Of a DNA stretch of 64,000 nucleotides, positions 9,924 to 19,714 are shown in pieces (the first letter of the stretch is position 1; each line of letters starts with the position of its first letter). Both the position numbers and the translations under genes were made by a program. This stretch comes from Mycobacterium sp. BK086 (GTDB taxonomy: Bacteria; Actinomycetota; Actinomycetes; Mycobacteriales; Mycobacteriaceae). The notes under the pieces are model-generated. The model searched no databases. It saw only the letters and a list, made by a program, of their open reading frames with translations, and was not told the DNA's origin. The stretch lies in contig SNWL01000007.1 in NCBI GenBank assembly GCA_004362315.1, forward strand, positions 62,001 through 126,000, given 5' to 3'.

Positions 9924-10820
9924 CTAGGCGAGGGTTGCGGAGATGTACTGGAAGCCGGTGAACTGATCGGCCATCTCGTCGTCGTGGTTCTCGAATCCGT
10001 TGGCCTCGAACAGTTCCTGGACCAGTTCGCCGGTCACCTGCCAACCGAGCCCGTTCAGATGGTCGATCACATGGCTGCGTTCGCCGTGGAACACCAGGTC
10101 GGCGAGATCATCGCTGAAACCGAGTTTGCGCCAACGCTCTTCGCCGTCGTGATCGGCCTCGTCGCCGGTGAACGCGTCCATGCTGGGCATGAATTCGGTG
10201 GCCAGCCGGCTGCCGGCCGGGCTCAGCGCGGTGATGTGCTCGAACAACGCGTCCTGGGCCTCCGGCGGCAGATAGATCAACAGACCTTCGGCGATCCACG
10301 CTGTCGGCTGGTTCGGATCGAACCCGTTGGCGCGCAATGCCGCAGGCCAGTCCTCGCGCAGATCGATCCCGATGGTGTGCAGACCCGCGGTGGGAGTGGC
10401 GCCGAGGCCGCGTAGCGTGGACGTCTTGAAGTCGATGACCCCGGGTTGGTCGATCTCGAAGACTTCCGTCTCAGCCGGCCAGGCCAACCGGTAGGACCGG
10501 GTGTCCAGGCCCGAGGCCAGTATGACCGCCTGCCGGATGCCCGCAGCGGTGGCGCCGAGCAGGAAATCGTCGAAATACCTTGTGCGCACGGCCATTCCCT
10601 GAGCCATTCGCTGCAGGTCAGTTTCCGTGTGCTCGGCGGCGACGTCCCCGTCGAGCATCTGCAGGAACATCTCCATGCCGACGGCCTTGACCAGCGGCTC
10701 GGCCCACGGATCGTCGATCAGCGTGGCGCGGTGGGCCAGCGCGCGGGAGGCGGCGACGGCCGTCGCGGTGGCTCCGACTCCGGAGGCCAGGTCCCAGGTG
10801 TCGCCCGCGGTGCGCGCCAT
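9924..10820 (-). CDS. SAM-dependent methyltransferase, PF04072 family (copy 2)
   Basis: Length is 298 residues, starting [20 protein letters not shown]. The core [17 protein letters not shown] and [13 protein letters not shown] is intact, as is the [15 protein letters not shown] segment shared by all five copies. Its ATG (10818-10820) touches the TGA of copy 3 by one base, so translation is likely coupled. Copy 1 follows after 8 bases. Confidence 0.87.
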   Translation of the reverse strand: MARTAGDTWDLASGVGATATAVAASRALAHRATLIDDPWAEPLVKAVGMEMFLQMLDGDVAAEHTETDLQRMAQGMAVRTRYFDDFLLGATAAGIRQAVILASGLDTRSYRLAWPAETEVFEIDQPGVIDFKTSTLRGLGATPTAGLHTIGIDLREDWPAALRANGFDPNQPTAWIAEGLLIYLPPEAQDALFEHITALSPAGSRLATEFMPSMDAFTGDEADHDGEERWRKLGFSDDLADLVFHGERSHVIDHLNGLGWQVTGELVQELFEANGFENHDDEMADQFTGFQYISATLA

Positions 10821-11749
10821 CACTGCTCCCTGGCGCGGGTCGCGGTCAGATACCCCGTGGAGTCGCTGAATTGGACCAGCGACTCGTCGTCGGGCATCTC
10901 GAAACTGTTGGTGGCATACGATTCCCGGGTGGTCAGGGTGCTGATCCGCCAGCCGAGTTCGGCCAGGTAGTCGCCTGCCGAATTCCGTTCGCCGTCGTAG
11001 AACAGGGCGGGCAGGTCGATGTCGGAGCCGATCTGCGCCGAGTATTTCTTGAATCGGTCTTTCCAGCTGTCCGGCAATGTCGTTTCCGCCGCCATGAACT
11101 CGGTGGCGAAGCGACTATCCGGTGCCGACAGCGCGTTGATGTTGTCCAGCAGCCGGTCCTGAGCCTCCGGCGGGAGATAGATGAGCAGACCTTCGGCAAT
11201 CCACGCGGTCGGGGCAGTGACGTCGAAACCGTTCGCCCGCAACGCTGCCGGCCAGTCGTCACGCAGGTCGACGGCGATCGCGCGCCGCTCGGCGGTGGGG
11301 GACACGCCCATGTCGGCCAGCACCCGGGTCTTGAATTCGATGACCTGAGGCTGGTCGAGCTCGAACACGACGGAACCGGCCGGCCAGCTCATCCGATAGG
11401 CGCGGGTGTCGAGCCCGGACGCGAGGATCACCGCCTGGCGCACGCCGTCGCGGGCCGCGTTGGTGAAGAAATCGTCGAAAAACCTTGTGCGGACTGCGAT
11501 CTGTTCGATCATCCGGCGACGGTTGAGCATCGGGTCGTCCTCGATGTTCGCCTCGCCGTTGGCCACCCGGATCAGGGACTCCACTCCGACGGCTTTGACC
11601 AGCGCGTCGGCATACGGATCGTGGATCAGCGCGTCGGGGCCCTGGGAGGCCAGTGCGCGCGATGCCGCCACGGATGTGGCGGTGGCCCCCACACTGGAGG
11701 CCAGGTCCCAGGTATCGCCTTCGTAGCGGATGGAGTCGGTGTCGTTCAT
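10820..11749 (-). CDS. SAM-dependent methyltransferase, PF04072 family (copy 3)
   Basis: Length is 309 residues, starting [21 protein letters not shown]. The N-terminus is slightly longer than in the other copies. Core motifs [17 protein letters not shown] and VFELDQPQVIEFK are intact. The C-terminal third (YDGERNSAGDYLAELGWRI) differs most from the other copies, which suggests a different acceptor substrate. It lies 5 bases downstream of copy 4. Confidence 0.87.
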   Translation of the reverse strand: MNDTDSIRYEGDTWDLASSVGATATSVAASRALASQGPDALIHDPYADALVKAVGVESLIRVANGEANIEDDPMLNRRRMIEQIAVRTRFFDDFFTNAARDGVRQAVILASGLDTRAYRMSWPAGSVVFELDQPQVIEFKTRVLADMGVSPTAERRAIAVDLRDDWPAALRANGFDVTAPTAWIAEGLLIYLPPEAQDRLLDNINALSAPDSRFATEFMAAETTLPDSWKDRFKKYSAQIGSDIDLPALFYDGERNSAGDYLAELGWRISTLTTRESYATNSFEMPDDESLVQFSDSTGYLTATRAREQ

Positions 11750-11754
11750 GGTGT

Positions 11755-12660
11755 TTACTTCCGGATTGCGATGACGGACACGGAATTCCGCAGTGATTCG
11801 GTCAATTCCGTTTGAGGGAAGGGCCGGCCGTAGACCCCGAACATCTCCTCGCGGGCGCGGGCAGTGACCTGCCAGCCCTGCTGCTCGAGATAGCCGATGA
11901 CGGGATTGCGGTCGCCGGCGTAGAACAGGTCGGCCATGTTGAGATCAAGGCCCCGATCCCGCCATTGGCTGCTGATCGCCTTGGAGCGGGCGGCCAGGCC
12001 GGCGCCGCCGTCGGGGTGGTATTCGGTGGCGATCCGGCTGCCCGGCGCGGACAGCGCGGTGATGTTGTCGAACAGTCGGTCTTGGGCGTCCGGCGGCAGG
12101 TACACCAGCAGGCCCTCGGCACTCCACGCGGTCGGCAACGCGGAGTCGAAACCGTTGGCGCGCAACGCTGCCGGCCAATCCTCGCGTAGGTCGATGCTGA
12201 CCGAACGGAGGTCGGCGGTGGGGGAGGCGCCCAGCGCGGCGAGTGTCTCGGTCTTGAAGTCGATCACCTGGGGCTGATCGATCTCGTAGACCACGGTGCC
12301 GGCCGGCCAGTCCAGCCGATACGACCGGGAGTCCAGGCCGGAGGCCAGGATGACGGCCTGGCGCACGCCGGCCGCGGCGGCGTCGAGGAAGAAGTCGTCG
12401 AAAAACTTTGTCCGCACGGCCATCACGTCGGTCATGATCCGCGCGGTGTCCGCGCCGTCCATGGCCGCCATGTCGATATCGCCGTCGACCATCTTGGTGA
12501 ACACGTCGATGCCGACGGCGCGGACCAGCGGTGCGGCGAACGGGTCGTCGATGAGTGGGTTGTCTTCGCGGCTGGCGACCGCCCGCGCCGCGGCCACCAT
12601 AGTGGCGGTGGTCCCGACGCTGGTGGCCAGGTCCCAGGAGTCGGCGTCGCTGCGGCTCAC
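11755..12660 (-). CDS. SAM-dependent methyltransferase, PF04072 family (copy 4)
   Basis: Length is 301 residues, starting at GTG 12660 ([20 protein letters not shown]). Core motifs [17 protein letters not shown] and [13 protein letters not shown] are present. The GTGA at 12657-12660 overlaps the stop of copy 5. Fold and SAM binding follow from the family; the substrate is unknown. Confidence 0.87.
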   Translation of the reverse strand: MSRSDADSWDLATSVGTTATMVAAARAVASREDNPLIDDPFAAPLVRAVGIDVFTKMVDGDIDMAAMDGADTARIMTDVMAVRTKFFDDFFLDAAAAGVRQAVILASGLDSRSYRLDWPAGTVVYEIDQPQVIDFKTETLAALGASPTADLRSVSIDLREDWPAALRANGFDSALPTAWSAEGLLVYLPPDAQDRLFDNITALSAPGSRIATEYHPDGGAGLAARSKAISSQWRDRGLDLNMADLFYAGDRNPVIGYLEQQGWQVTARAREEMFGVYGRPFPQTELTESLRNSVSVIAIRK

Positions 12661-13577
12661 CGGGCGCCGCCGTAGACGGCGCTGAGGTAGTAGAGCTTGC
12701 CCATCGGCTCGTCCTCGTCGAAGGTGCCCCGCTGTCCGGCGGCCAACAGGTCGTTGACCGGAGCCGTGTCCACCTGCCAGCCGTGGCCGGTGAGGTAAGT
12801 GGTGGCCTCGTTGCGCTCGCCCAGGTACACCAGGTTGCCGAAGTCGAGATCGAAGCCGTTGTCACGCCAGTGCGCCGAGATGGTCTCCATCTTTTCCCGC
12901 GACTGTTCCTGTTCGTCGGGGTTCGACGGCGGCGCGCTGTCGATGGCGACGCGGCTGCCAGGAGCGGACAGGCCGGTGATGGTGTCCAAGAGGCGGTCCT
13001 GAGCTTCGGGGGGCAGGTAGCCCAACAGCCCTTCGGCGCTCCACGCCGTGGGTGCCTGCGGGTCGAAGCCGGCATCGCGCAGTGCGCTGGCCCAGTCGTT
13101 GCGCAGATCGATGGCCACGGTGCGGCGATCGCAGGCGGGCGCGGCGCCCTGCTCGGCCAGGGTCTGGGTCTTGAAGGCGATGACCTCGGGCTGGTCGATC
13201 TCGAAGACGACCGTGTCGGCCGGCCAGTCCAGTCGGTAGGCGCGCGAGTCCAGGCCGGAGGCCAGGATCACGACCTGGCGAACCCCGGCGTCGGCCGCGT
13301 CGAGGAAGAACTCGTCGAAGAACTTGGTCCGCACCGCCATGTTGTCGGTCATCCGCGTCACGCCCATGGCGGCCTCATCGTCGGGGACAGGGATGTCGCC
13401 GCTGGCCATCTTGATGAAGAAGTCGATGCCGACGGCCCGCACCAGAGGTTCGGCGAACGGATCGTCGATCAGGGGCTCGGTCTCCCGGCTCGCCGCGGCG
13501 CGGGCGGCGGCGACCAATGTCGCGGTGGCTCCCACGCTGGACGCCAGGTCCCAGGTGTCGTTGTCGGTACGCGTCAT
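12657..13577 (-). CDS. SAM-dependent methyltransferase, PF04072 family (copy 5, first in operon)
   Basis: Length is 306 residues from ATG 13577 ([20 protein letters not shown]); a longer upstream reading is rejected because the other copies start at this position. Core motifs [17 protein letters not shown] and [13 protein letters not shown] are intact. AGAGGA lies immediately before the ATG, closer than normal for a ribosome site. It is promoter-proximal in the five-gene operon and divergent from secY. Confidence 0.86.
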   Translation of the reverse strand: MTRTDNDTWDLASSVGATATLVAAARAAASRETEPLIDDPFAEPLVRAVGIDFFIKMASGDIPVPDDEAAMGVTRMTDNMAVRTKFFDEFFLDAADAGVRQVVILASGLDSRAYRLDWPADTVVFEIDQPEVIAFKTQTLAEQGAAPACDRRTVAIDLRNDWASALRDAGFDPQAPTAWSAEGLLGYLPPEAQDRLLDTITGLSAPGSRVAIDSAPPSNPDEQEQSREKMETISAHWRDNGFDLDFGNLVYLGERNEATTYLTGHGWQVDTAPVNDLLAAGQRGTFDEDEPMGKLYYLSAVYGGAR

Positions 13578-13895
13578 TCCTCTAAGCCCTTTACTGCCGC
13601 AACTGATACTTAGCCGATATAACCAAGATCGACTGTACGTGATTCCCGCTGTGGGACTCCTGTGAGCGCGGGGGTCCCGCCGGACCGATCCCCGGGTCGC
13701 TTCGCTCCTGCCCGCCGGCGCCGCCGCGGATTCCCGCCCTGCCTGGGCCAACTGTTACTCTCGTAGACTGTTTGAGCGCGCGATCCTGCAGGGGGAAACC
13801 TCGCGGCGATCGGTGCAAGGCAGGATTACCCGAACGCTGGCCAGACCAGCCCCATTGGCACGCTGAGACTCCCGTCCGGCTGCCCAGGAGGAAGA
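13578..13895. other. Divergent intergenic region between the methyltransferase operon and secY
   Basis: These 318 bases have no credible ORF. They must hold promoters for the leftward methyltransferase operon and the rightward secY-adk-map operon. An A/T-rich patch (TACTTAGCCGATATAACC, about 13609) and GTTACTCTCGTAGACTG (about 13753) are possible promoter elements, but I cannot place -35 and -10 hexamers with confidence. GGAGGAAG (13888-13895) is the ribosome site for secY, directly against its GTG. Confidence 0.5.
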
Positions 13896-15221
13896 GTGCT
13901 CTCGGCTTTCATCTCTTCGCTCAGGACGGCAGACCTGAGGCGAAAGATCCTTTTCACCCTGGGCGTTGTGATCCTGTACCGGGTCGGCGCATCGCTGCCG
14001 TCCCCCGGGGTCAACTACAAGAACGTCCACCAGTGCATCGAGCAGGTCAGTGGTGGCGCCGGGGGGCAGATCTACTCGCTGATCAACCTCTTCTCCGGCG
14101 GCGCGCTGCTGCAGCTGACGGTGTTCGCGGTGGGCGTAATGCCCTACATCACCGCGAGCATCATCGTGCAGCTGCTGACGGTGGTCATCCCTCGCTTCGA
14201 ACAGCTGCGTAAAGAAGGTCAGGCCGGTCAGGCCAAGATGACCCAGTACACGCGCTATCTGGCGATCGCGCTGGCAATCCTGCAGGCCACCAGCATCGTG
14301 GCCCTGGCCGCCAACGGCGGCCTGCTGCAGGGCTGCACACTCGACATCCTGCAGAGCACCAGCATCTTCTCGCTGGTCATCATCGTGCTGGTGATGACCG
14401 CGGGCGCCGCCCTGGTCATGTGGATGGGCGAGCTCGTCACCGAGCGCGGCGTCGGCAACGGTATGTCGCTGATGATCTTCGCCGGCATCGCCGCCCGCAT
14501 CCCCGCCGAAGGTAAGAGCATCCTGGACAGCCGCGGTGGCCTGGTGTTCACCGCCGTCTGCGCGGCCGCCCTGGTGATCATCATCGGCGTCGTCTTCGTC
14601 GAGCAGGGCCAGCGCCGCATCCCGGTGCAGTACGCCAAGCGCATGGTGGGCCGCCGGATGTATGGCGGCACGTCGACCTATCTGCCGCTGAAGGTCAACC
14701 AGGCCGGTGTTATCCCGGTGATCTTCGCGTCGTCGCTGATCTACATCCCGCACCTGATCACCCAGCTGATCCAGAGCGGCCGGACCACCCCGAGCAACGG
14801 CTGGTGGGACCGCTTCGTCGCCAACTATCTGACGAACCCCGCCGACCCCGTCTATATCGGCATCTACTTCGGCTTGATCATCTTCTTCACCTACTTCTAT
14901 GTGTCGATCACGTTCAACCCTGACGAGCGTGCCGACGAGATGAAGAAGTTCGGCGGCTTCATCCCCGGTATCCGACCGGGTAAGCCCACCGCCGACTACC
15001 TGCGTTACGTCTTGAACCGGATCACCCTGCCCGGCTCGATCTACCTGGGTGTGATCGCCGTCCTGCCGAACGTGTTCCTGCAGATGGGGAACAGCGGTGG
15101 CGTCCAGAACCTGCCGTTCGGTGGTACCGCGGTTCTGATCATGATTGGCGTCGGTTTGGATACGGTCAAACAAATCGAGAGCCAGCTGATGCAGCGCAAC
15201 TACGAAGGGTTCCTGAAGTGA
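13896..15221 (+). CDS. secY: Preprotein translocase channel subunit SecY
   Basis: SecY (441 residues) is the ten-helix channel of the Sec translocase. It begins [20 protein letters not shown] and includes the TM2 plug region, the [17 protein letters not shown] segment and the long cytoplasmic loop [20 protein letters not shown] that contacts SecA. The ending [15 protein letters not shown] is typical. The start is GTG. Its TGA overlaps the GTG of adk (GTGA, 15218-15221). Confidence 0.97.
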   Translation: MLSAFISSLRTADLRRKILFTLGVVILYRVGASLPSPGVNYKNVHQCIEQVSGGAGGQIYSLINLFSGGALLQLTVFAVGVMPYITASIIVQLLTVVIPRFEQLRKEGQAGQAKMTQYTRYLAIALAILQATSIVALAANGGLLQGCTLDILQSTSIFSLVIIVLVMTAGAALVMWMGELVTERGVGNGMSLMIFAGIAARIPAEGKSILDSRGGLVFTAVCAAALVIIIGVVFVEQGQRRIPVQYAKRMVGRRMYGGTSTYLPLKVNQAGVIPVIFASSLIYIPHLITQLIQSGRTTPSNGWWDRFVANYLTNPADPVYIGIYFGLIIFFTYFYVSITFNPDERADEMKKFGGFIPGIRPGKPTADYLRYVLNRITLPGSIYLGVIAVLPNVFLQMGNSGGVQNLPFGGTAVLIMIGVGLDTVKQIESQLMQRNYEGFLK

Positions 15222-15763
15222 GAATCGTTTTGCTTGGTCCGCCGGGTGCGGGCAAGGGAACCCAGGCCGCTGACCTGGCCAAGAAGTTCGGCATCCCGCA
15301 CATCTCCACCGGTGACCTGTTCCGGCACAACATCAGCAACGGCACCGAGCTGGGCGTGGAGGCAAAGAAGTATCTCGACGCCGGCGACCTCGTCCCGGCC
15401 ACGTTGACCAATGCGCTCGTCGACTCTCGGCTCGACGACGCCGATGTGAGCGACGGCTTCATCCTCGACGGCTTCCCCCGCTCGGTGGAGCAGGCCGAGG
15501 CGCTCAAGCAGATGCTCGACCGCCGCAACCTCAAGCTGGACGCCGTGCTCGAGTTCCGGGTGCCCGAGGAGGAGTTGGTCACCCGGCTCATGAGCCGTGG
15601 CCGTGCCGACGACAACGAAGACACCATCCGCAACCGGTTCAAGGTCTATCGCGACGAGACGGCTCCGCTGCTGGACTACTACCGCGACGAGCTGAAGACC
15701 GTCGACGCGGTCGGCGGTCTCGACGAGGTGTTCGCCCGGGCGCTCAACGCACTGGGCCACTGA
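15218..15763 (+). CDS. adk: Adenylate kinase, short form
   Basis: This 181-residue enzyme interconverts ATP + AMP and 2 ADP. It has the P-loop [10 protein letters not shown] (residues 7-16), the AMP-binding ISTGDLFR, and the lid arginine in LMSRGRADD. The lid is the short, zinc-free form used by mycobacteria, which explains the length below the ~214 residues of E. coli Adk. GTG start overlaps the secY stop; map begins 6 bases after. Confidence 0.97.
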   Translation: MRIVLLGPPGAGKGTQAADLAKKFGIPHISTGDLFRHNISNGTELGVEAKKYLDAGDLVPATLTNALVDSRLDDADVSDGFILDGFPRSVEQAEALKQMLDRRNLKLDAVLEFRVPEEELVTRLMSRGRADDNEDTIRNRFKVYRDETAPLLDYYRDELKTVDAVGGLDEVFARALNALGH

Positions 15764-15769
15764 CGCTCG

Positions 15770-16567
15770 ATGGTCTCGATCCCCGGTCTGCGCAATCGCA
15801 AGACGGTTCCCGCCCGCACGCCGGGTGAACTGGATGCGATGGCCGCTGCCGGGGCCGTCGTTGCCGCCGCGCTGCGCGCCGTCCAGGCGGCCGCCGCACC
15901 CGGGGTGTCCACCAAGGAACTCGACGACGTCGCCGAGGCGGTGATCCGGGACGCCAACGGCATCCCGTCGTTCCTCGGTTACCACGGCTATCCCGCCAGC
16001 ATCTGCTCGTCGGTCAATGACCGTGTGGTGCACGGCATTCCGATGGTGGACGAGAAGCTCGCCGCCGGTGACCTGGTATCGATCGACTGCGGTGCGATCA
16101 TCGAGGGCTGGCACGGCGACGCCGCCGTCACCTTCGGTATCGGCACGCTGATCGCGATGGACGAGGCACTGTCCGCGGCCACCAAGCAGTCCATGGAAGC
16201 CGGTATCGCGGCGATGGTCCCTGGCAACCGGCTCACCGACGTCTCGCACGCCATCGAGACCGGTACCCATGCCGCCGAGCGGACCTACGGCCGCAAGTTC
16301 GGCATCGTCGCCGGCTACGGCGGGCACGGCATCGGCCGCCAGATGCACATGGACCCGTTCCTGCCCAACGAGGGCGAGCCGGGGCGGGGGCCGCTGCTGG
16401 TCGCCGGATCGGTGCTGGCGATCGAGCCGATGCTGACCCTGGGCACCACCAAGACGCGAATCCTGGCCGACGAATGGACCGTCGTCACCTCGGATGGGTC
16501 GCGGGCTGCGCATTGGGAGCACACCGTCGCCGTGACCGACGACGGCCCGCGGATCCTGACCGCTTGA
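15770..16567 (+). CDS. map: Methionine aminopeptidase, type I
   Basis: The 265-residue enzyme removes the initiator methionine from nascent proteins. The five metal ligands can be traced: Asp in VSIDCGAI, Asp in HGDAAVTF, His in GYGGHGIG, Glu in AIEPMLTL and Glu in [10 protein letters not shown]. There is no long N-terminal SH3-type extension, so this is the mapA (type Ia) form. It closes the secY-adk-map operon. Confidence 0.95.
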   Translation: MVSIPGLRNRKTVPARTPGELDAMAAAGAVVAAALRAVQAAAAPGVSTKELDDVAEAVIRDANGIPSFLGYHGYPASICSSVNDRVVHGIPMVDEKLAAGDLVSIDCGAIIEGWHGDAAVTFGIGTLIAMDEALSAATKQSMEAGIAAMVPGNRLTDVSHAIETGTHAAERTYGRKFGIVAGYGGHGIGRQMHMDPFLPNEGEPGRGPLLVAGSVLAIEPMLTLGTTKTRILADEWTVVTSDGSRAAHWEHTVAVTDDGPRILTA

Positions 16568-16597
16568 TCCCCGTGCGCTGGTAATTGGCGCACACTT

Positions 16598-16625
16598 TGA
16601 ACCAGACGCTCACCGGTTACGTATC
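16598..16625 (+). promoter_or_regulatory. Candidate SigL-type autoregulatory promoter
   Basis: TGAACC (16598-16603), 16 bases, then CGTATC (16620-16625), placed 19 bases before the sigL ATG. This fits the SigL consensus I recall (TGAACC, about 16 bases, CGT) and the usual ECF self-control loop. The same arrangement recurs at 17942-17969. Confidence 0.75.
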
Positions 16626-16643
16626 TCAGCCGGGAGGTTTGTG

Positions 16644-17159
16644 ATGGACGACCCGGAGGCGGCGTTGGTGCGGGTGCTCTACCAGGAGCACGCGGCTGCT
16701 CTGTGGCGCTACGCGCTGCGGCTCACCGGGGATCCCGCCCGCGCCGAGGACGTGGTGCAGGAGACGCTGCTGCGTGCCTGGCAACACCCCGAGGTGGCCG
16801 GTGATGCCGAGCGCTCCGCGCGGGCGTGGTTGTTCACGGTCGCCCGCAACATGATCATCGACGAGCGTCGCAGTGCCCGGTTCCGCAGGGAGACCGACTC
16901 GCTGGACACCGAGGGGGCACCGGAACCCGCCGGCCCCGACGAGGTGAACACGGCGCTGGACCGGCTGCTGATCGGCGACGCGCTGGCCCAGCTGTCGCCG
17001 GATCACCGCGCGGTGGTCCGACGCTCCTACTATCTTGGCTGGACCACAGCGCAGATCGCGGCCGACCTCCAGATCGCCGAGGGAACGGTGAAGTCGAGGC
17101 TGCACTACGCGGTGCGTGCCCTTCGTTTGACGCTGCAGGAGATGGGGGTGACCCGCTGA
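16644..17159 (+). CDS. sigL: ECF sigma factor SigL
   Basis: The 171-residue sigma factor has region 2 (ALWRYALRLTGDPARAEDVVQETLLRAW, residues ~17-44, split in the protein by no insertion) and region 4 (LSPDHRAVVRRSYY and TAQIAADLQIAEGTVKSR). Position after map and before a zinc anti-sigma gene matches M. tuberculosis sigL-rslA. ATG 16644 is preferred over GTG 16641 because GGGAGG (16632-16637) is 6 bases away. A SigL-type promoter stands directly upstream, implying autoregulation. Confidence 0.92.
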   Translation: MDDPEAALVRVLYQEHAAALWRYALRLTGDPARAEDVVQETLLRAWQHPEVAGDAERSARAWLFTVARNMIIDERRSARFRRETDSLDTEGAPEPAGPDEVNTALDRLLIGDALAQLSPDHRAVVRRSYYLGWTTAQIAADLQIAEGTVKSRLHYAVRALRLTLQEMGVTR

Positions 17160-17869
17160 TGGACCCGCACGATCCATATGACACCTGGGATGCCTCCTAT
17201 GTGCTGGGGTCCCTGTCGAGCAATGAGCGTCGCGAGTACGAGGCGCACCTGAACGGATGCGTGCCCTGCCGGACGGCGGTCGGTGAACTCAGCGGTATGC
17301 CCGCCCTGCTGGCCATGCTCAGCCCCGACGATGTGGCCGCGATCGACACCGGCGATATCGAACCCCCGCCGCTGCGCCCGCAGCTGCTCGACGGTGTGCT
17401 GTTCGAGGTGCGCCGTCGGCGCCGGCGCGGGCGGTGGATCACCTGGACGGTGGCCGCCGCAGCCGCCGCGGTGCTGGCTGTCGGGATTCTCGTCGCGATC
17501 AAGCCCGCTCCCTTCGCGGCCCCGGGCAACGCACCGCAGGTGTCGGCTTCGGGGGTCAGCATGACGCCGGTGATGCCGTCCTCGTTCGATGCGACGGTGC
17601 AACTGACTCCCATGGGGTGGGGCACGCACGTCGAGATGACCTGCACGTACCACCACGAGATCGGCGAGGACGCCTCCGAAGAGGCCGACAAGCTGGTGAT
17701 GTACGTGATCGACCGCGACGGTCACCGCGTGCAGCTGGCGACGTGGATGGCTCGCGAAGGCGAGTCGGCCACGCCGACTGGCAGCACGGCGATGCCGATG
17801 GAGAAGATCGCCTCCGTCCAGGTGGTCAAGGCCGAGACCGGTGACGTGCTGCTGGAGCGCAGCCTGTAG
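17159..17869 (+). CDS. rslA: Anti-sigma factor RslA (zinc-associated)
   Basis: The 236-residue protein holds SigL inactive at the membrane. The cytosolic N-terminal domain has the zinc motif HLNGCVPC (His30, Cys34, Cys37), which in RslA responds to redox. A single membrane helix follows an RRRRRRGRW positive patch (about residues 95-113). The external C-terminal part is a small domain of unknown ligand. Its ATG overlaps the sigL TGA by one base (TGATG), coupling production of both proteins. Confidence 0.92.
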   Translation: MDPHDPYDTWDASYVLGSLSSNERREYEAHLNGCVPCRTAVGELSGMPALLAMLSPDDVAAIDTGDIEPPPLRPQLLDGVLFEVRRRRRRGRWITWTVAAAAAAVLAVGILVAIKPAPFAAPGNAPQVSASGVSMTPVMPSSFDATVQLTPMGWGTHVEMTCTYHHEIGEDASEEADKLVMYVIDRDGHRVQLATWMAREGESATPTGSTAMPMEKIASVQVVKAETGDVLLERSL

Positions 17870-17941
17870 TTGCCGCTGATCTATTGATCAGTCAAAAGCG
17901 TTCTCCTGAAATACTTTTCACTTGATCAGTGTGTGAATCGC

Positions 17942-17969
17942 TGAACCTATCCGGCTTGCCCTTCGTGTC
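17942..17969 (+). promoter_or_regulatory. Candidate SigL-dependent promoter of the ThDP/KAS III cassette
   Basis: TGAACC (17942-17947), a 16-base spacer, then CGTGTC (17964-17969). This has the same spacing as the candidate sigL promoter and ends 23 bases before the GTG start at 17993. It lies in the 123-base gap after rslA. Confidence 0.75.
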
Positions 17970-17992
17970 ACTGGCAGGGTTGGGGAGGACAG

Positions 17993-19714
17993 GTGAGCCA
18001 GATGGACAGGCGACAGCGCGTGGTCGACCACATCGTCGACCAGCTTGCGGCCATCGGCGTCGACCATATGTTCGGCGTCGACGGGGCCAATATCGAGGAT
18101 CTCTACGATGCCGCGTACTTCCATGACGGCGTCACCGCCGTCCTGGCCAAGCACGAGTTCTCCGCGGCCACGATGGCCGACGGGTACAGCCGGGCAGGAT
18201 GCGGGCTGGGAGTGGTCATGGCCACCTCCGGCGGGGGCTCGCTCAATCTCGTTCCGGGCCTGGGTGAGTCGCTGGCCAGCCGAGTTCCGGTGCTGGCGCT
18301 GGTTGGTCAGCCCCCTATCGTGATGGATGGGCGCGGCAGCTTTCAGGACACCAGCGGCCGGAACGGCTCACTGGATGCGCAGGCGTTGTTCTCCGCGGTA
18401 TCGGTGTACTGCCGGCGCATCACCTCCGCCGAGCAGATCCTGACCGCGCTGCCGGAGGCGATTGCCGCGGCATGGCAGGGTGGTCCCGCGGTTCTGTTGT
18501 TGCCCAAGGATATTCAGCAGGCACTGGTTCCGGTGCGTAGCCGGCTGTCGGCGGCTCCCGAGCCGCCGGTTGTGGGCGATCCGTGGCCGATCGCCCGCGC
18601 GCTGCGCCGGGCGCATGGACCCGTGACGATCATCGCCGGCGAGCAGGTGGCGCGTGACGACGCCCGTGGCGAGCTCGAGCGGCTGCGCGCCCTGCTGCGG
18701 GCCAGGGTCGCGACAGTGCCCGATGCCAAGGATGTCAGCGGTTCGCCCGGGCTGGGTTCGTCGTCGTCGCTGGGGGTCACCGGTGTGATGGGGAACCCGG
18801 GGCTCGGCGATGCGATCCGCGAGAGTGCACTGTGCCTGGTGATCGGAACCCGGCTGACGGTGACCGCACGTGCCGGCCTGGACGATGCGCTGAGCTGTGT
18901 GCCGACGCTGTCCATCGGCTCGGCCGCGCCGTATCTGCCGTGCACCCACATCCGGACCGACGATCTTCGGGCGTCACTGGGCAAGTTGACGATGATGCTC
19001 TCGGGAGGTGGGCGGCGGCCCAACGGTGTGCGGGTTCCCGAGGTGCTCGGGCGCCAGGAGTTGTTCCCGCCGCGGTACGACGGTGACGGGATCCGTTACC
19101 GGGATGCGGTTTCCGCGCTTGACGCGGTGCTGCCCGACGACGTCGACATCGTCGTCGACGCCGGCAACACCGGCGCGGCAGCGATCCACAACCTTCCGGT
19201 GCGCAGATCGGGACGATTCATCGTCGCACTGGGGATGGGTGGCATGGGGTACAGCTTCGGCGCTGCCATCGGCATGGCGTTCGGCCGAAGTCGCCGGGTC
19301 GTGGTGGTGGCCGGCGACGGTTCGTTCTTCATGCACGGCATGGAGATCCACACCGCGCTGCAGTACCGGCTGCCGATCACCTTCGTGCTCTTCAACAACA
19401 ACGCGCACGCCATGTGCGTGACGCGCGAGCAGCTGTACTACCGAGATCTCTACACCTACAACAGATTCCGCCCCAGCGACTTGGGTGCCGGGCTGGCGGC
19501 GATGTTCCCCGGTCTGCGCTCGGTCGACGTCACCGAGGCCGGCCAGCTGCGGGACGCATTGGGAGCAGCCCTGGCCGACGACGGGCCGTCCGTCGTCAGC
19601 ATCGAATGCTCCGCCGACGAAATCCCGCCGTTCGCGCCCTTCTTGGCCGCGTTACGGCAATCCACAACCCCGACAACAGAGGAGAGCAGGACCCATGTCG
19701 CTGCCCGCGCTTGA
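17993..19714 (+). CDS. ThDP-dependent decarboxylase/carboligase (acetolactate synthase/benzoylformate decarboxylase superfamily)
   Basis: The 573-residue protein shows the three-domain ThDP enzyme layout. Glu55 in AVLAKHEFSAATMADGY is the cofactor-activating glutamate, and GDGSFFMHGMEIHTA (GDG at 441-443) leads to FNNNAHAM, the Mg-ThDP motif. The FAD loop typical of true acetolactate synthase is not evident. Such enzymes decarboxylate 2-oxo acids or join them into acyloins. GTG 17993 is chosen over ATG 18002 for GGGGAGG 4 bases upstream. It heads a compact cassette behind a SigL-type promoter; the end overlaps the next gene by 20 bases. Confidence 0.85.
   Translation: MSQMDRRQRVVDHIVDQLAAIGVDHMFGVDGANIEDLYDAAYFHDGVTAVLAKHEFSAATMADGYSRAGCGLGVVMATSGGGSLNLVPGLGESLASRVPVLALVGQPPIVMDGRGSFQDTSGRNGSLDAQALFSAVSVYCRRITSAEQILTALPEAIAAAWQGGPAVLLLPKDIQQALVPVRSRLSAAPEPPVVGDPWPIARALRRAHGPVTIIAGEQVARDDARGELERLRALLRARVATVPDAKDVSGSPGLGSSSSLGVTGVMGNPGLGDAIRESALCLVIGTRLTVTARAGLDDALSCVPTLSIGSAAPYLPCTHIRTDDLRASLGKLTMMLSGGGRRPNGVRVPEVLGRQELFPPRYDGDGIRYRDAVSALDAVLPDDVDIVVDAGNTGAAAIHNLPVRRSGRFIVALGMGGMGYSFGAAIGMAFGRSRRVVVVAGDGSFFMHGMEIHTALQYRLPITFVLFNNNAHAMCVTREQLYYRDLYTYNRFRPSDLGAGLAAMFPGLRSVDVTEAGQLRDALGAALADDGPSVVSIECSADEIPPFAPFLAALRQSTTPTTEESRTHVAARA

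Noticed and set aside
13755-15173. 472-codon ORF opposite secY
   Set aside because: Antisense shadow of SecY; His/Asp/Gln-rich translation is typical of reversed high-GC codons.
17993-19714. True acetolactate synthase (ilvB) assignment
   Set aside because: No ilvN or ilvC neighbour and no clear FAD-binding region; the context is a secondary-type cassette.
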